Shown in pieces: positions 9,228 to 17,114 of a stretch of DNA of 64,000 nucleotides (positions are counted from its first letter, which is position 1; the number at the start of each line of letters is the position of its first letter). Under the pieces are notes generated by a model. That model searched no databases and had not been told where the DNA came from. It saw only the letters and a program-made list of their open reading frames with translations. Made by a program: the position numbers and the translations under genes. The DNA is from Nostoc sp. UCD121 (GTDB lineage Bacteria; Cyanobacteriota; Cyanobacteriia; Cyanobacteriales; Nostocaceae), in assembly GCF_014222285.1 (NCBI RefSeq), contig NZ_JACKZS010000013.1:1-64000 (forward strand). The letters are read 5' to 3'.

Positions 9228-10480
9228 TGAGGAGGGGTATCTTGCAAAACTGTTTTGGAGACAATTCTGGTTTTCTTGCGATCGCTTTCAGATAAATCTC
9301 CACCAGATTGTAGCTGGGTGGCAGAAGTTTGCAACACCGTCGCTGCCCCAGTATCTCCCATTTGCAGAGCAGTTTTAGCAGCCGTTTGTAGCATTGTTGC
9401 TGCACCACTGCGATCGCCCTGTTGCAATTTCGTTTCGGCTAGCTGAGTTTGGCGATATTTAGCTAATGCCAAAATAGACTGTTGCACTTGGGGATTCGGA
9501 TCTGCTTGGTAGTTTCTCACTACATGGGCATAAACTGGGATATTTGGTGTAACTAAACCTACCTGGTTGGCGGCTGGATCGTCGTAGCGGACTTGCACCT
9601 TAGCGATCGCTTGTTCACCTGCTGGCAATTGTCCCAAATAAATATTAGCTAAGATTATCCGTTCTGCATCTTTCATTAAATCTCCCAACCGCACAGCGAA
9701 GCGTCCATCAGCTTCTTGTTGCAGTGGTAACTCAATTGTGTCTGGGGAAACTTGGGCAACGGGTTTAAGTTCCGCTAGCCGGACATGGGGCATCAGAGAC
9801 AATAACAGATAAGCGTTAGTCAATCCTACTGTTTGAATGCGGCTAAACAGGCGATTAAACTCATCCACTGCCTCTTCCGGCTTTTGAATGTAAGATAAAG
9901 TCCCTAAACCAGCATCAGCAATTTTTTCTAAAACATCTTGGTTCCAGTTGTCACCAAAGCCCAGAGTGTTCAAAGTCAAATTATAGCTAGCAGCTAATTG
10001 GGCAAATTTCAAACAGCGATTATTATCACCATGTTCATTTTCCCCATCGGTTAATAAGAAGGCTTGGGAAACAGTATCTTTTTTTCCCTTCGCCAACTCC
10101 TCAATCCCCAAACGCAATCCTTCATCAATTGAAGTTCCACCATCGGCGGCTAGGCGGTTAATTTGATTTTTGATTTTTTCTGGATCTTCGACACTTTGGC
10201 TAGGTACTAAGACTTTGGCACGGTGATCGAAAACGACAACACTGAGGCGATCGCTAGGATTAAGTCTATCTACCAGACGATTCGCTGCTTTTTTGACCGT
10301 TTCTAGCGATCGCCCATTCATGGAACCACTGTGATCCAGAATTAAACATAAATTCAGGGGCACATGGCGATCTTGAGTCTCTGCGATCGCCGAAATCGAA
10401 ATTCCCAACTGACGTTGACTATTCAGTTGATTCGCGTCCAAATTACCATCATTCAAGGCAGGCTGCAAGCTAACCTTCAT
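9224..10480 (-). CDS. VWA-domain protein, tandem paralogue 1
   Basis: This 418-residue protein has the same architecture as its downstream neighbour: VWA domain at about 40-215 with DHSGS at 49-53, GGTSIDEG and LLTDGENEHG; then a beta-rich region and a helical tail with repeated AATMLQTAAKTALQ-type segments. It lies at the head of a two-gene unit, upstream of the ATGA overlap. The divergent neighbour is clpR, 238 bp away. VWA proteins with a complete metal site usually bind an acidic partner in a complex, often with an AAA ATPase, but no such partner is adjacent here. The duplication and coupling suggest a hetero-oligomer; that is inference. Confidence 0.85.
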   Translation of the reverse strand: MKVSLQPALNDGNLDANQLNSQRQLGISISAIAETQDRHVPLNLCLILDHSGSMNGRSLETVKKAANRLVDRLNPSDRLSVVVFDHRAKVLVPSQSVEDPEKIKNQINRLAADGGTSIDEGLRLGIEELAKGKKDTVSQAFLLTDGENEHGDNNRCLKFAQLAASYNLTLNTLGFGDNWNQDVLEKIADAGLGTLSYIQKPEEAVDEFNRLFSRIQTVGLTNAYLLLSLMPHVRLAELKPVAQVSPDTIELPLQQEADGRFAVRLGDLMKDAERIILANIYLGQLPAGEQAIAKVQVRYDDPAANQVGLVTPNIPVYAHVVRNYQADPNPQVQQSILALAKYRQTQLAETKLQQGDRSGAATMLQTAAKTALQMGDTGAATVLQTSATQLQSGGDLSESDRKKTRIVSKTVLQDTPPQ

Positions 10481-10718
10481 AACTTAAAGTCCCTATTCAG
10501 GATATACATATTAATAAATAACTTCAAAGCACCACTTTAGCTCTACGGAAAACCTATCCAACACAAATACATGAATATAATCAGAATATCTTAGAAGCCA
10601 AACATTGGCAGATGCAAAGCCACCTGAAGCATTAGGGAGAAATCCGCACCTTGAGGGAAGCGTGCATCGCGCTAGGATGTATTACAGTTAACGGCATAGT
10701 TTCAGGCGATCAGTTGCT

Positions 10719-11381
10719 ATGGACATTTCCCCAATCAAAGCTGTTCAAGCCCCATATTACGGCGATAGCTCTTACCGGACACCACCGCCAGATTTACCTT
10801 CCCTCTTATTGAAGGAACGAATAGTCTATATTGGGATGCCACTGGTGCCTGCTGTCACGGAATTAATCGTGGCCGAATTGCTGTTTTTGCAGTCCGACGA
10901 CCCCGAAAAACCGATTAAAATCTATATCAACTCCACCGGGACATCTGGTTACAGTGGCGAACCCATTGGCTTTGAAACCGAAGCCTTCGCCATCTACGAC
11001 ACCATGAAATATATCAAGCCTCCTATCCACACCATCTGCGTCGGTTCTGCGATGGGTATGGCAGCCATGCTTCTCAGTGCTGGTACAAAAGGTTGCCGCG
11101 CTAGTTTGCCTCACTCTTCGATTATCCTGCATCAGCCCAAGAGCTACGCCCAAGGTCAAGCAACGGATATTCAAATTCGGGCAAGGGAAGTTTTGGTAAA
11201 TAAAGGGGCGTTGGTTGATATTTTAAATCGTACCACCGGGCAGCCCCCAGAAAAAATTGCTAAAGATATGGATAGGTTGTTATATCTAACACCTTACGAA
11301 GCGAAGGAATACGGTTTAATTGACCGAGTTTTTGAGAAAGAAGAACTCGCAAATCCCCCCCTTCCAGCCAGTGTCCTTTAA
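10719..11381 (+). CDS. clpR: ClpR, inactive ClpP-family subunit
   Basis: The 220-residue protein aligns with ClpP throughout, but two residues of the catalytic triad are replaced. The serine position is Gly113 (SAMGMAAML in place of AASMGS) and the aspartate position is Leu187 (MDRLLYL in place of MDRDFF); His138 remains. It also has the GTSGYSGEPIGFE extension before the active site that is typical of cyanobacterial and plastid ClpR. In Synechococcus, ClpR assembles with ClpP3 into a mixed core that works with ClpC. clpP3 follows 127 bp downstream in the same direction, as in other cyanobacteria. Confidence 0.92.
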   Translation: MDISPIKAVQAPYYGDSSYRTPPPDLPSLLLKERIVYIGMPLVPAVTELIVAELLFLQSDDPEKPIKIYINSTGTSGYSGEPIGFETEAFAIYDTMKYIKPPIHTICVGSAMGMAAMLLSAGTKGCRASLPHSSIILHQPKSYAQGQATDIQIRAREVLVNKGALVDILNRTTGQPPEKIAKDMDRLLYLTPYEAKEYGLIDRVFEKEELANPPLPASVL

Positions 11382-11424
11382 TTTGTTCTTTGTCATTTGT
11401 CCTTTGTTAATAACCAAAAATTAT

Positions 11425-11490
11425 TAATGGCCAATGACTAATGACCAATGATTAATGACCAATGATTAATGACCAATGATTAATGACTAA
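11425..11490. repeat. heptamer tandem repeat between clpR and clpP3
   Basis: About nine alternating TAATGAC and CAATGAT heptamers lie between the two clp genes. They end just before the clpP3 ribosome-binding site GGAG at 11499-11502. Confidence 0.85.
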
Positions 11491-11508
11491 TTAAGAACGG
11501 AGTAAATT

Positions 11509-12120
11509 ATGCCTATAGGCGTTCCTAAAGTTCCTTACCGGATGCCCGGAGGACAATATACAGATTGGATTAGCATCTACGATCGCCTTTACCGGGAACG
11601 GATTATATTCTTGGGACGAGACATTGATGATGAAATTGCCAATCAAATAATTGCTGTAATGCTGTATCTGGACTCAGATGATCCAGGTAAGGATATTTAT
11701 TTATACATCAATTCCCCAGGTGGAATGGTTACATCTGGCATGGCTATTTTTGACACCATGCAACATATAAAATCAGATGTAGTAACTATTTGCGTTGGTT
11801 TAGCTGCTTCAATGGGGTCTTTCCTGTTGGCTGCTGGCACCAAAGGTAAACGGCTAGCATTGCCTCATTCACGGATTATGATTCACCAGCCTTCAGGTGG
11901 AACCCGTGGACAAGCAACCGACATCGAAATTGAAGCTAGAGAGATTCTGCGGATTCGTCACCAGCTTAATGGCATTTATGCCGATAAAACCGGTCAGACC
12001 ATAACAAAAATTGAAAAAGATATGGATCGTGACTTTTTCATGTCTGCTGAAGAGGCTAAAGAATACGGTTTAATTGACCGTGTGATTGAAGAACGAACCT
12101 CTATAGTCGCAGGCGAGTAG
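11509..12120 (+). CDS. clpP3: ClpP3, ATP-dependent Clp protease proteolytic subunit
   Basis: The 203-residue serine peptidase has a complete triad: Ser101 in AASMGS, His126 in MIHQPSGG and Asp175 in MDRDFF. Its length is normal and there is no long propeptide. The Shine-Dalgarno GGAG at 11499-11502 sits six bases before the ATG. It degrades unfolded proteins inside the Clp barrel together with a Clp/Hsp100 ATPase. Its position after clpR identifies it as the ClpP3 paralogue rather than ClpP1 or ClpP2. The intergenic heptamer repeats may alter mRNA structure but leave the ribosome-binding site intact. Confidence 0.92.
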   Translation: MPIGVPKVPYRMPGGQYTDWISIYDRLYRERIIFLGRDIDDEIANQIIAVMLYLDSDDPGKDIYLYINSPGGMVTSGMAIFDTMQHIKSDVVTICVGLAASMGSFLLAAGTKGKRLALPHSRIMIHQPSGGTRGQATDIEIEAREILRIRHQLNGIYADKTGQTITKIEKDMDRDFFMSAEEAKEYGLIDRVIEERTSIVAGE

Positions 12121-12242
12121 GGAAGCAGGGGGCAGGGGAGCAGGGAGAAGAGGGCAGGGAGTAGGGGGGAAATAACTAATTTCCAATTCCCCATTCCCAA
12201 TTCCCAATTCCCCATTCCCCATTCCCCATTCCCCATTCCCAA
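12121..12242. repeat. purine-rich and CCCATTC heptamer repeat tract
   Basis: It starts right at the clpP3 stop codon with GGGAGCAGG-type units and continues from about 12180 as CCCATTC/CCAATTC heptamers, eight or more in a row. Nothing coding is apparent. The same sequence types recur inside cobN. Confidence 0.85.
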
Positions 12243-12364
12243 ACAAACTGTCAACATTGAACTTTAAAATAGAAAATTAGCATTTATCATTAATAGTCCA
12301 GGCTTAAAGCTGATATTGACAGATAATAGCCGATAGCTAAATATTCGATAGCTCATAGCTCAAG

Positions 12365-12985
12365 ATGGATCTTGGAGATTGCTACCGTTTGCTAGGTTTA
12401 AGATCGGGAGCTTCTTTTGCTGAGGTCAAAGCGTCTTATCGACGATTGGCGCAGCAATATCATCCCGATATCAACCCAGATGACAACAAAGCCAAAGATA
12501 AGTTTATTGCCTTGACAGAGGCTTACAAACTCCTGCTGACGGTAGTACTGCCAGAGGAAACTGCTGCACATTCAACTCAAGTGTCAAGTGGGCGTGATGC
12601 TGCTAAGACAACGCAGCGCCAGAAAACACCAGTCACAACGGTGGTAAACCAACAACCAGGGAAAGCAAAACCGCCTAATCTGTTGGAAATAGAAGAACGG
12701 CTGAAGTGGAAGACTTATGAGCAATTGCAGCGATTTTTGCAAGAGAAACGATTTCCGCAAGCGATCGCACTGGTGGAAGCTTTAGCAGATCGTTTGTCAA
12801 CAGATGCAGAAGTTCGCCAATGGCAAGCGATCGCTTATCAAATTTGGGGACGGGCACTAATTTCCGAAAACCAATTGCTCAAAGCCAGAATTTATCTCAA
12901 AAAAGCTTTGAAAACAGACCCCCATAATAAAAGTCTCTGGTATGAAGTGCAACGCGATTTCCAACGCTTAGAACAAATTTTTTAA
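12365..12985 (+). CDS. J-domain protein with TPR-like C-terminus
   Basis: The first 60 residues form a DnaJ J-domain with the HPD motif at 33-35 and typical helices (VKASYRRLAQQYHPDINPDD). A linker rich in Thr, Gln and Lys (about 65-105) leads to a helical region from 108 to 205 resembling one or two TPR units (WQAIAYQIWGRALI; ARIYLKKALKTDPHN). Gly/Phe and zinc-finger regions are absent, so this is a class C J-protein that would recruit a DnaK to particular clients. Which DnaK or client is unknown. It follows the clp genes but is separated from them by repeats. Confidence 0.85.
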   Translation: MDLGDCYRLLGLRSGASFAEVKASYRRLAQQYHPDINPDDNKAKDKFIALTEAYKLLLTVVLPEETAAHSTQVSSGRDAAKTTQRQKTPVTTVVNQQPGKAKPPNLLEIEERLKWKTYEQLQRFLQEKRFPQAIALVEALADRLSTDAEVRQWQAIAYQIWGRALISENQLLKARIYLKKALKTDPHNKSLWYEVQRDFQRLEQIF

Positions 12986-13020
12986 AGATTTACAAAATTT
13001 ATTGAAAAGTTCTAACAACA

Positions 13021-13043
13021 AGGGCAATTTATAAATTGCCCCT
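13021..13043. repeat. GCAATT palindrome, copy 1
   Basis: GGGCAATTTATAAATTGCCC at 13022-13041 is a perfect 20-bp palindrome. Related copies lie at 31409-31438 and 51659-51688. It sits 36 bp after the J-domain gene. Confidence 0.65.
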
Positions 13044-13156
13044 ATCTGCAATTAAAATTTTCAGCTATTGTTTGCATAATTCCTAAGTTACTCGACGCAG
13101 AAAAAGCAGCAGCCCGTCCGGTTAAACTGATAAGGAAGAAAATATCAGATTAGGCA

Positions 13157-13573
13157 GTGAATAACATAGTGCGGTTAGTTTTGACAGCAATATTGCTGAT
13201 GCTAGTTACAGCCTGTGGCAGTATTGGATTGCTACCAACTAGCGAGTTAGTGCAAAAAGCGATCGCACTTGGGCTAGAGCAAACTCAACAAAAACTTAGC
13301 CAACAGTTGGATCTAGATTTTCAAGGATTTGAAATCAAGCGGCTATCAATTACCCAAGAACAACCCCTAACGATTGAAAATTTACCAGCTTTCCACGTTC
13401 GGGGAACCTACGACTTGATTCTCAAGCTACCAAAACGGCGCTTGACGCAACCAAAACAACCCTTTGATGTTTACTTGCAAATTCAGCAAGAAGGTAAAAC
13501 TTGGCGATCGCTAATTCCACAAAAGGGTAGTAAAAATACTCGACCAATTTGGCGTAGTTATCTCATCCAATAG
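13157..13573 (+). CDS. small lipoprotein of unknown function
   Basis: A GTG start gives a 138-residue protein with a classic lipoprotein signal: hydrophobic LVLTAILLMLVTACGS with the lipobox cysteine at residue 20. The mature part is beta-rich and has no motif I recognise (FEIKRLSITQEQPLTIENL; DLILKLPKRRLTQPKQPF). It is probably anchored at the plasma membrane or outer membrane. A degraded copy of its last codons lies about 260 bp downstream. No operon partner is evident. Confidence 0.7.
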   Translation: MNNIVRLVLTAILLMLVTACGSIGLLPTSELVQKAIALGLEQTQQKLSQQLDLDFQGFEIKRLSITQEQPLTIENLPAFHVRGTYDLILKLPKRRLTQPKQPFDVYLQIQQEGKTWRSLIPQKGSKNTRPIWRSYLIQ

Positions 13574-13833
13574 CGACGGGGAAAGGTTTGAATTGCCTCA
13601 CTCTTTTCCCAAACTACAGGTTAAATTTTGTGTATCCTGTACCGTCGTCTTCTGCAAGAATTATAAAATCGAAGGATTAAACTAAGGCTTGAATCTTGTT
13701 GAATCATCTACTTGAAACTCTACAAAGCAGTACTGCATTATTTCTCTCTTCTTTATTTCTAAGTAGTGGTTCATTTTATTTATTGTATATGTGCAACTCG
13801 AAAAACCATCACAATCATGTCCATTGGGACTTT

Positions 13834-13890
13834 CCAAGAAAAAGGTAGTAAAGAGACTCAACCTAATTAGCGTAGCTATATCACTCAAAA
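13834..13890 (+). pseudogene. decayed duplicate of the lipoprotein gene 3' end
   Basis: Bases 13834-13890 match 13517-13573 with scattered changes. GGTAGTAAAGAGACTCAACC corresponds to GGTAGTAAAAATACTCGACC, and an in-frame TAG replaces TTT-TGG sequence. A separate direct repeat of about 32 bp (13791-13822 and 13899-13930, GAAAAACCATCACAA core) flanks it. Otherwise the 416-bp gap 13574-13989 holds no gene I can support. Confidence 0.6.
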
Positions 13891-13989
13891 ACTAGTGTGT
13901 GCAAATAGAAAAACCATCACAAGCATTTCCGTATAACTGCTGGGATATCGTCATGATCGAGATGATGGTTTCATCGGAGACAGGGCAAG

Positions 13990-14763
13990 ATGTATATTAA
14001 CTTTTTCATCAGCTCCATTGCAGGAATTGTGGTTGTGGTGTTAACAGCTTTTGGCTTACTGCAATGGTTGCACATCCCTGCTGGTAACTTTCTTGATTGG
14101 GTGATTGGTGGTGCAAGTTTTTGGTGGCTATTAGTAATTGTTACCGTACCGTGGAATGTGCATTTTCAAGCCAAAGAAGTTTTAGCAGAAGCAGCACAAT
14201 CAACTGAAAAAGGAATTCCAGTCGATGAGAAACAAGTGAAGTATGTCACATTGTTGGCGAAGCGATCGCTCTGGGTTGCCATTGCTTTACACTTATTCTC
14301 AGCCGTTGGTCTTTATACCCTTGCTGCCACTGGCATTAGTACGGTGGGATATATAAGCTCTGGTGCAGCTTTGTTATTAACGATTCTGCGTCCAGCTATT
14401 CGAGCTTATGAGTATTTATATGCGCGATTAGCGATGATTCGCCAAGAATGGAAGTATCCACGCGAAGATATTTTTGAATTGCGCGATCGCTTCTCGATAT
14501 TGGAGCAAAAAATCCAGTCGTTAGAAGATCAACTCAACTCAGAACAACCCTATTCATTACCCGCAACTCAACAACGCTTCGCCGAAGAGACTCGCAGAGA
14601 TTTAGCCCGGATTGCAGCTAATTTTGAGGAATTACGGGCGACAAATCAAACTGAACATGAGCGTTTGGCAAGAGAAGCACGAACTGCGATCGCGCAACTT
14701 TCTACCGACGGACAATTTCTCGATCATGTCCGCGAAATTATTCGATTTTTTAAGACTGCTTAA
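13990..14763 (+). CDS. membrane protein with cytoplasmic coiled coil
   Basis: I do not recognise the family. The 257 residues begin with two hydrophobic spans (about 5-25 and 37-55, FWWLLVIVTVPW), then an amphipathic loop, then two further spans (about 93-135, WVAIALHLFSAVGLYTLAA and YISSGAALLLTIL). The last 110 residues are charged and heptad-like (LRDRFSILEQKIQSLEDQLN; ARIAANFEELRATNQTEHERL), which predicts a long coiled coil, probably cytoplasmic. Such proteins can act as membrane scaffolds, but the role here is unknown. It stands alone between repeat-rich gaps. Confidence 0.75.
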   Translation: MYINFFISSIAGIVVVVLTAFGLLQWLHIPAGNFLDWVIGGASFWWLLVIVTVPWNVHFQAKEVLAEAAQSTEKGIPVDEKQVKYVTLLAKRSLWVAIALHLFSAVGLYTLAATGISTVGYISSGAALLLTILRPAIRAYEYLYARLAMIRQEWKYPREDIFELRDRFSILEQKIQSLEDQLNSEQPYSLPATQQRFAEETRRDLARIAANFEELRATNQTEHERLAREARTAIAQLSTDGQFLDHVREIIRFFKTA

Positions 14764-14782
14764 TTATTACTCTCATAGCTAA

Positions 14783-14800
14783 CCAAATTTTAAATTTTGG
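14783..14800. repeat. AT-rich palindrome downstream of the coiled-coil gene
   Basis: CCAAATTTTAAATTTTGG is a perfect 18-bp palindrome, 20 bp past the stop codon. A partial echo (CCAAAATTTAAAA) follows at about 14826. It may end the transcript, though no T-run follows. Confidence 0.4.
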
Positions 14801-15022
14801 AGCGTGCTATATAAATATTCATCATCCAAAATTTAAAAAGTTTCTTCAAAGAGGGTTAATGAGGCTCTACAAACAGCAAGAGAAGTTTGACATCACAAAT
14901 ATGTTACTTGTTTAGTATATAAAGATACTATAGTTTTCTAGAGCAAGGAAGAAAACCAAATATGTTATAACTTTGTACGGATGATGTTTGGTGAAGCTCA
15001 CATAACTTCAGGAGTACTTACG

Positions 15023-15301
15023 GTGAATCAGATACAACTGACTTTAACTATTGGTTATCTGTTAATGACATGTTATTTTTTAATCAATTGGTTAATATTT
15101 GCTCTACGTCATCCTGCTTCCACTCCAGAAGATAAATTTTTATCAGTTGTGATGTTTGTGGTAACAACTATCTTCTGGCCCCTGATGATTCCGATGTCTT
15201 GTTTAGAAATAGTTCAAAAAAAGCAAATAGACTTTAATAAAATGATTCCTGTTCTCTTAGCAATATTTATATTTAGTATTTCCTATTATTTGACCGAATA
15301 A
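15023..15301 (+). CDS. small membrane protein of unknown function
   Basis: I selected the GTG at 15023 because AGGAG lies eight bases upstream at 15010-15014; an ATG at 14981 has no such site. The 92-residue product is mostly membrane: spans near residues 6-27 (LTIGYLLMTCYFLINWLIFA), 41-60 and 75-90. A short charged patch separates the spans. It resembles no family I can name. A strong shared terminator follows, convergent with the next lipoprotein gene. Confidence 0.65.
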   Translation: MNQIQLTLTIGYLLMTCYFLINWLIFALRHPASTPEDKFLSVVMFVVTTIFWPLMIPMSCLEIVQKKQIDFNKMIPVLLAIFIFSISYYLTE

Positions 15302-15338
15302 TTCATAATTTCTGATCACAAATTGCATAGATATAAAG

Positions 15339-15378
15339 AGAAGCCGGAGGATTGACTTGTGACCCTCCGGCTTCTTTA
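15339..15378. terminator. bidirectional terminator between convergent genes
   Basis: AGAAGCCGGAGG (15339-15350) and CCTCCGGCTTCT (15364-15375) form a perfect 12-bp GC-rich stem with a 13-nt loop. TTTATG follows on the plus strand and TCTTTATAT on the minus strand. Confidence 0.85.
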
Positions 15379-15432
15379 TGCAACACATTACTTTAACTTC
15401 TTAGGCAGTCTACTTATTTAATTGAAAATTTT

Positions 15433-16317
15433 CTAACGTCGTCTGCTGCCAAAACCACTAGAGCGGCGGGGTGCTGTACTACGTCCACTACCAAAACCAC
15501 TGCCAGAATTGCGTCTGGTAGTGCTGGAATTACCAGAGGGTCGCAACGTACTACCACCAAAACCAGAACCAGAAGGACGGTTATTACCTGTAGTGCTACG
15601 CGGTGTATTGCGTATATTTGTATTTCCAGGATATGACCTTCTAATCGTCCCTGTATTGCGGAACGCAGTTCGATTTGTCACGGCTGCGGGTGGTGCATTA
15701 TAGCGACTTTGGTAGTTTTGGACAGCTTGGCCATAGCTTCCGCCATATCCACCGAAGCCACTTAATCCTTGCCCTGATTGATAGACAGGGGGTACATAAT
15801 ACTGAGGTCTAAACAACATACTACCAATTGCCTGTCCCGCCAAGCTACCAGCTACAGACCCAGCAAAGGGTGCCCAGAAGCTATTTTCTCGACGGACTAC
15901 AACCGTCTCTTGTTGTCCGGTTTGGGGATTGGTTTTATTTTCGGTAACGTTGTGGACGTAATCTATTTTAAAGTCTTCCGTTAGATATAAAATCGGTTGT
16001 CCCTTTTCTACCTTCAGATAGGTCTTCTTACCTTGCTTGATTTCATCATCAGTTAACCGTGCCATTTGCAAATTTTCGGTTGCAAAGGTTGGGGGATTAT
16101 TGTTAAGTAAAAACAAGCTGTATTCACCAGTTGCATCGTCATAAGTAGCTTGTTGTATTTTATACTCCCCATCACTCAGCTTTGTGTTAGTAGAGGTTTG
16201 GCTGACGTTCTTAGCGGGAGGAGTAGTTTCGTTTCCCCCACCACAAGCGACAGTTGTGACACACAAACTCAGAGCTAAAAAAACGGCTGTAAATTTACGT
16301 ACTATGGTCATGATCAT
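15433..16317 (-). CDS. lipoprotein with Gly/Ser/Arg-rich tail
   Basis: The N-terminus is a lipoprotein signal (FLALSLCVTTVACGGG, cysteine about residue 25). Residues 45-140 form a compact region (DGEYKIQQATYDDATGEYSL; YLKVEKGQPILYL). It is followed by a glycine-zipper-like segment (FAGSVAGSLAGQAIGS) and a long low-complexity tail of Gly, Ser, Arg, Asn and Thr that ends SGFGSRRR. The tail is basic and disordered and could contact acidic polymer or the cell surface. I know of no function. Translation may start at the first ATG or at the one two codons later. Confidence 0.75.
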   Translation of the reverse strand: MIMTIVRKFTAVFLALSLCVTTVACGGGNETTPPAKNVSQTSTNTKLSDGEYKIQQATYDDATGEYSLFLLNNNPPTFATENLQMARLTDDEIKQGKKTYLKVEKGQPILYLTEDFKIDYVHNVTENKTNPQTGQQETVVVRRENSFWAPFAGSVAGSLAGQAIGSMLFRPQYYVPPVYQSGQGLSGFGGYGGSYGQAVQNYQSRYNAPPAAVTNRTAFRNTGTIRRSYPGNTNIRNTPRSTTGNNRPSGSGFGGSTLRPSGNSSTTRRNSGSGFGSGRSTAPRRSSGFGSRRR

Positions 16318-16387
16318 TGGATTATTGTCCTATCTCTGAGCTTAACAATTTCTCGATGTGAGTAGTAAGTACGGACTACCCAACATA

Positions 16388-16981
16388 TTATAAAGGAATC
16401 AATTCTGGGTAATATTGCAACAGTTGATCGCTAGTGAGTTCATCGCCTAACTGTGCTGGGGAGAAATGTACTTGGATTGCCTTTAATCTATGTTTATAAT
16501 GCAAATTTATCAATGCTTTCAATCCTTCCTTAAGCGCCTGAACGTTAGAAAGATCGGTTTCTAACTCTGGTACTTCTCCTTCATAAGCTACTGTAATCAT
16601 TACAATGACGTTGCGAGTTACAGGTATAGATAAAGGTTCATTCAATCCAGAGTCAGAACTGTAATCTGGTTCACTGAGATATCTTTCGGCAGAGTCAGTA
16701 AATAATTCATTAACATAATCTCCCGCCTCGCCTTCACTCCAAAATACATCGCCTTCGTTGGCAGCAGAAAGCCAATATTCATCGTATTGTAGAAGAGTTT
16801 GGCTAATCTCTACCAATCCTTCTCCCAAAACTTCTAAGTCGCCATCGGCATCGATCGCATCTCGCCCAGCACTATTTAATACTCCCAAAATTGGCGCTAC
16901 CTCGCCTCCCCCCAAGTGCAGAAATAGGCGAAAGACTACATAGCGAGTTCGACCGATCATTTTATTAAAAAGATTGCTCAT
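16388..16981 (-). CDS. DUF1517-like protein
   Basis: The 197-residue protein resembles the cyanobacterial/plastid DUF1517 group: short basic N-terminus (FNKMIGRTRYVVFRLFLHLG), an acidic middle, a central beta strand (RNVIVMITVAYEGEVPEL), a helix that pairs with it, and a C-terminal VHFSPAQLGDELTSDQLLQYYP motif. The ATG follows a clear GGAGG five bases upstream. The role is unknown. It shows no signal peptide. It is leftward, like its neighbours, but separated from them by repeats. Confidence 0.6.
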   Translation of the reverse strand: MSNLFNKMIGRTRYVVFRLFLHLGGGEVAPILGVLNSAGRDAIDADGDLEVLGEGLVEISQTLLQYDEYWLSAANEGDVFWSEGEAGDYVNELFTDSAERYLSEPDYSSDSGLNEPLSIPVTRNVIVMITVAYEGEVPELETDLSNVQALKEGLKALINLHYKHRLKAIQVHFSPAQLGDELTSDQLLQYYPELIPL

Positions 16982-17049
16982 TTTTCCTCCAAAATTTTGT
17001 TATTTGTCATTTGTCATTTGTCTAATAATTAATTCCCATTCCCCATACT

Positions 17050-17087
17050 TCTCTGCGAGACGCTACGCGAACGACTGCGCTCAGTAC
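17050..17087. repeat. small dispersed repeat (CGAGACGCTACGCGAACG type)
   Basis: CTCTGCGAGACGCTACGCGA followed by ACGACTGCGCTCAG belongs to a family present also at 39823-39861, 44750-44790, 59560-59622 and 63799-63832. Short internal palindromes (GCGAGACGC; CTGCGCTCAG) suggest a foldable mobile repeat. CCCATTC heptamers flank it. Confidence 0.65.
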
Positions 17088-17114
17088 AAGTTCCCCATTC
17101 CCCATTCCCCATTT

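Noticed and set aside
13682..13888. A 68-residue minus-strand frame in the gap after the lipoprotein gene
   Set aside because: It runs across the duplicated gene tail and direct repeat, has no ribosome-binding site and looks random.
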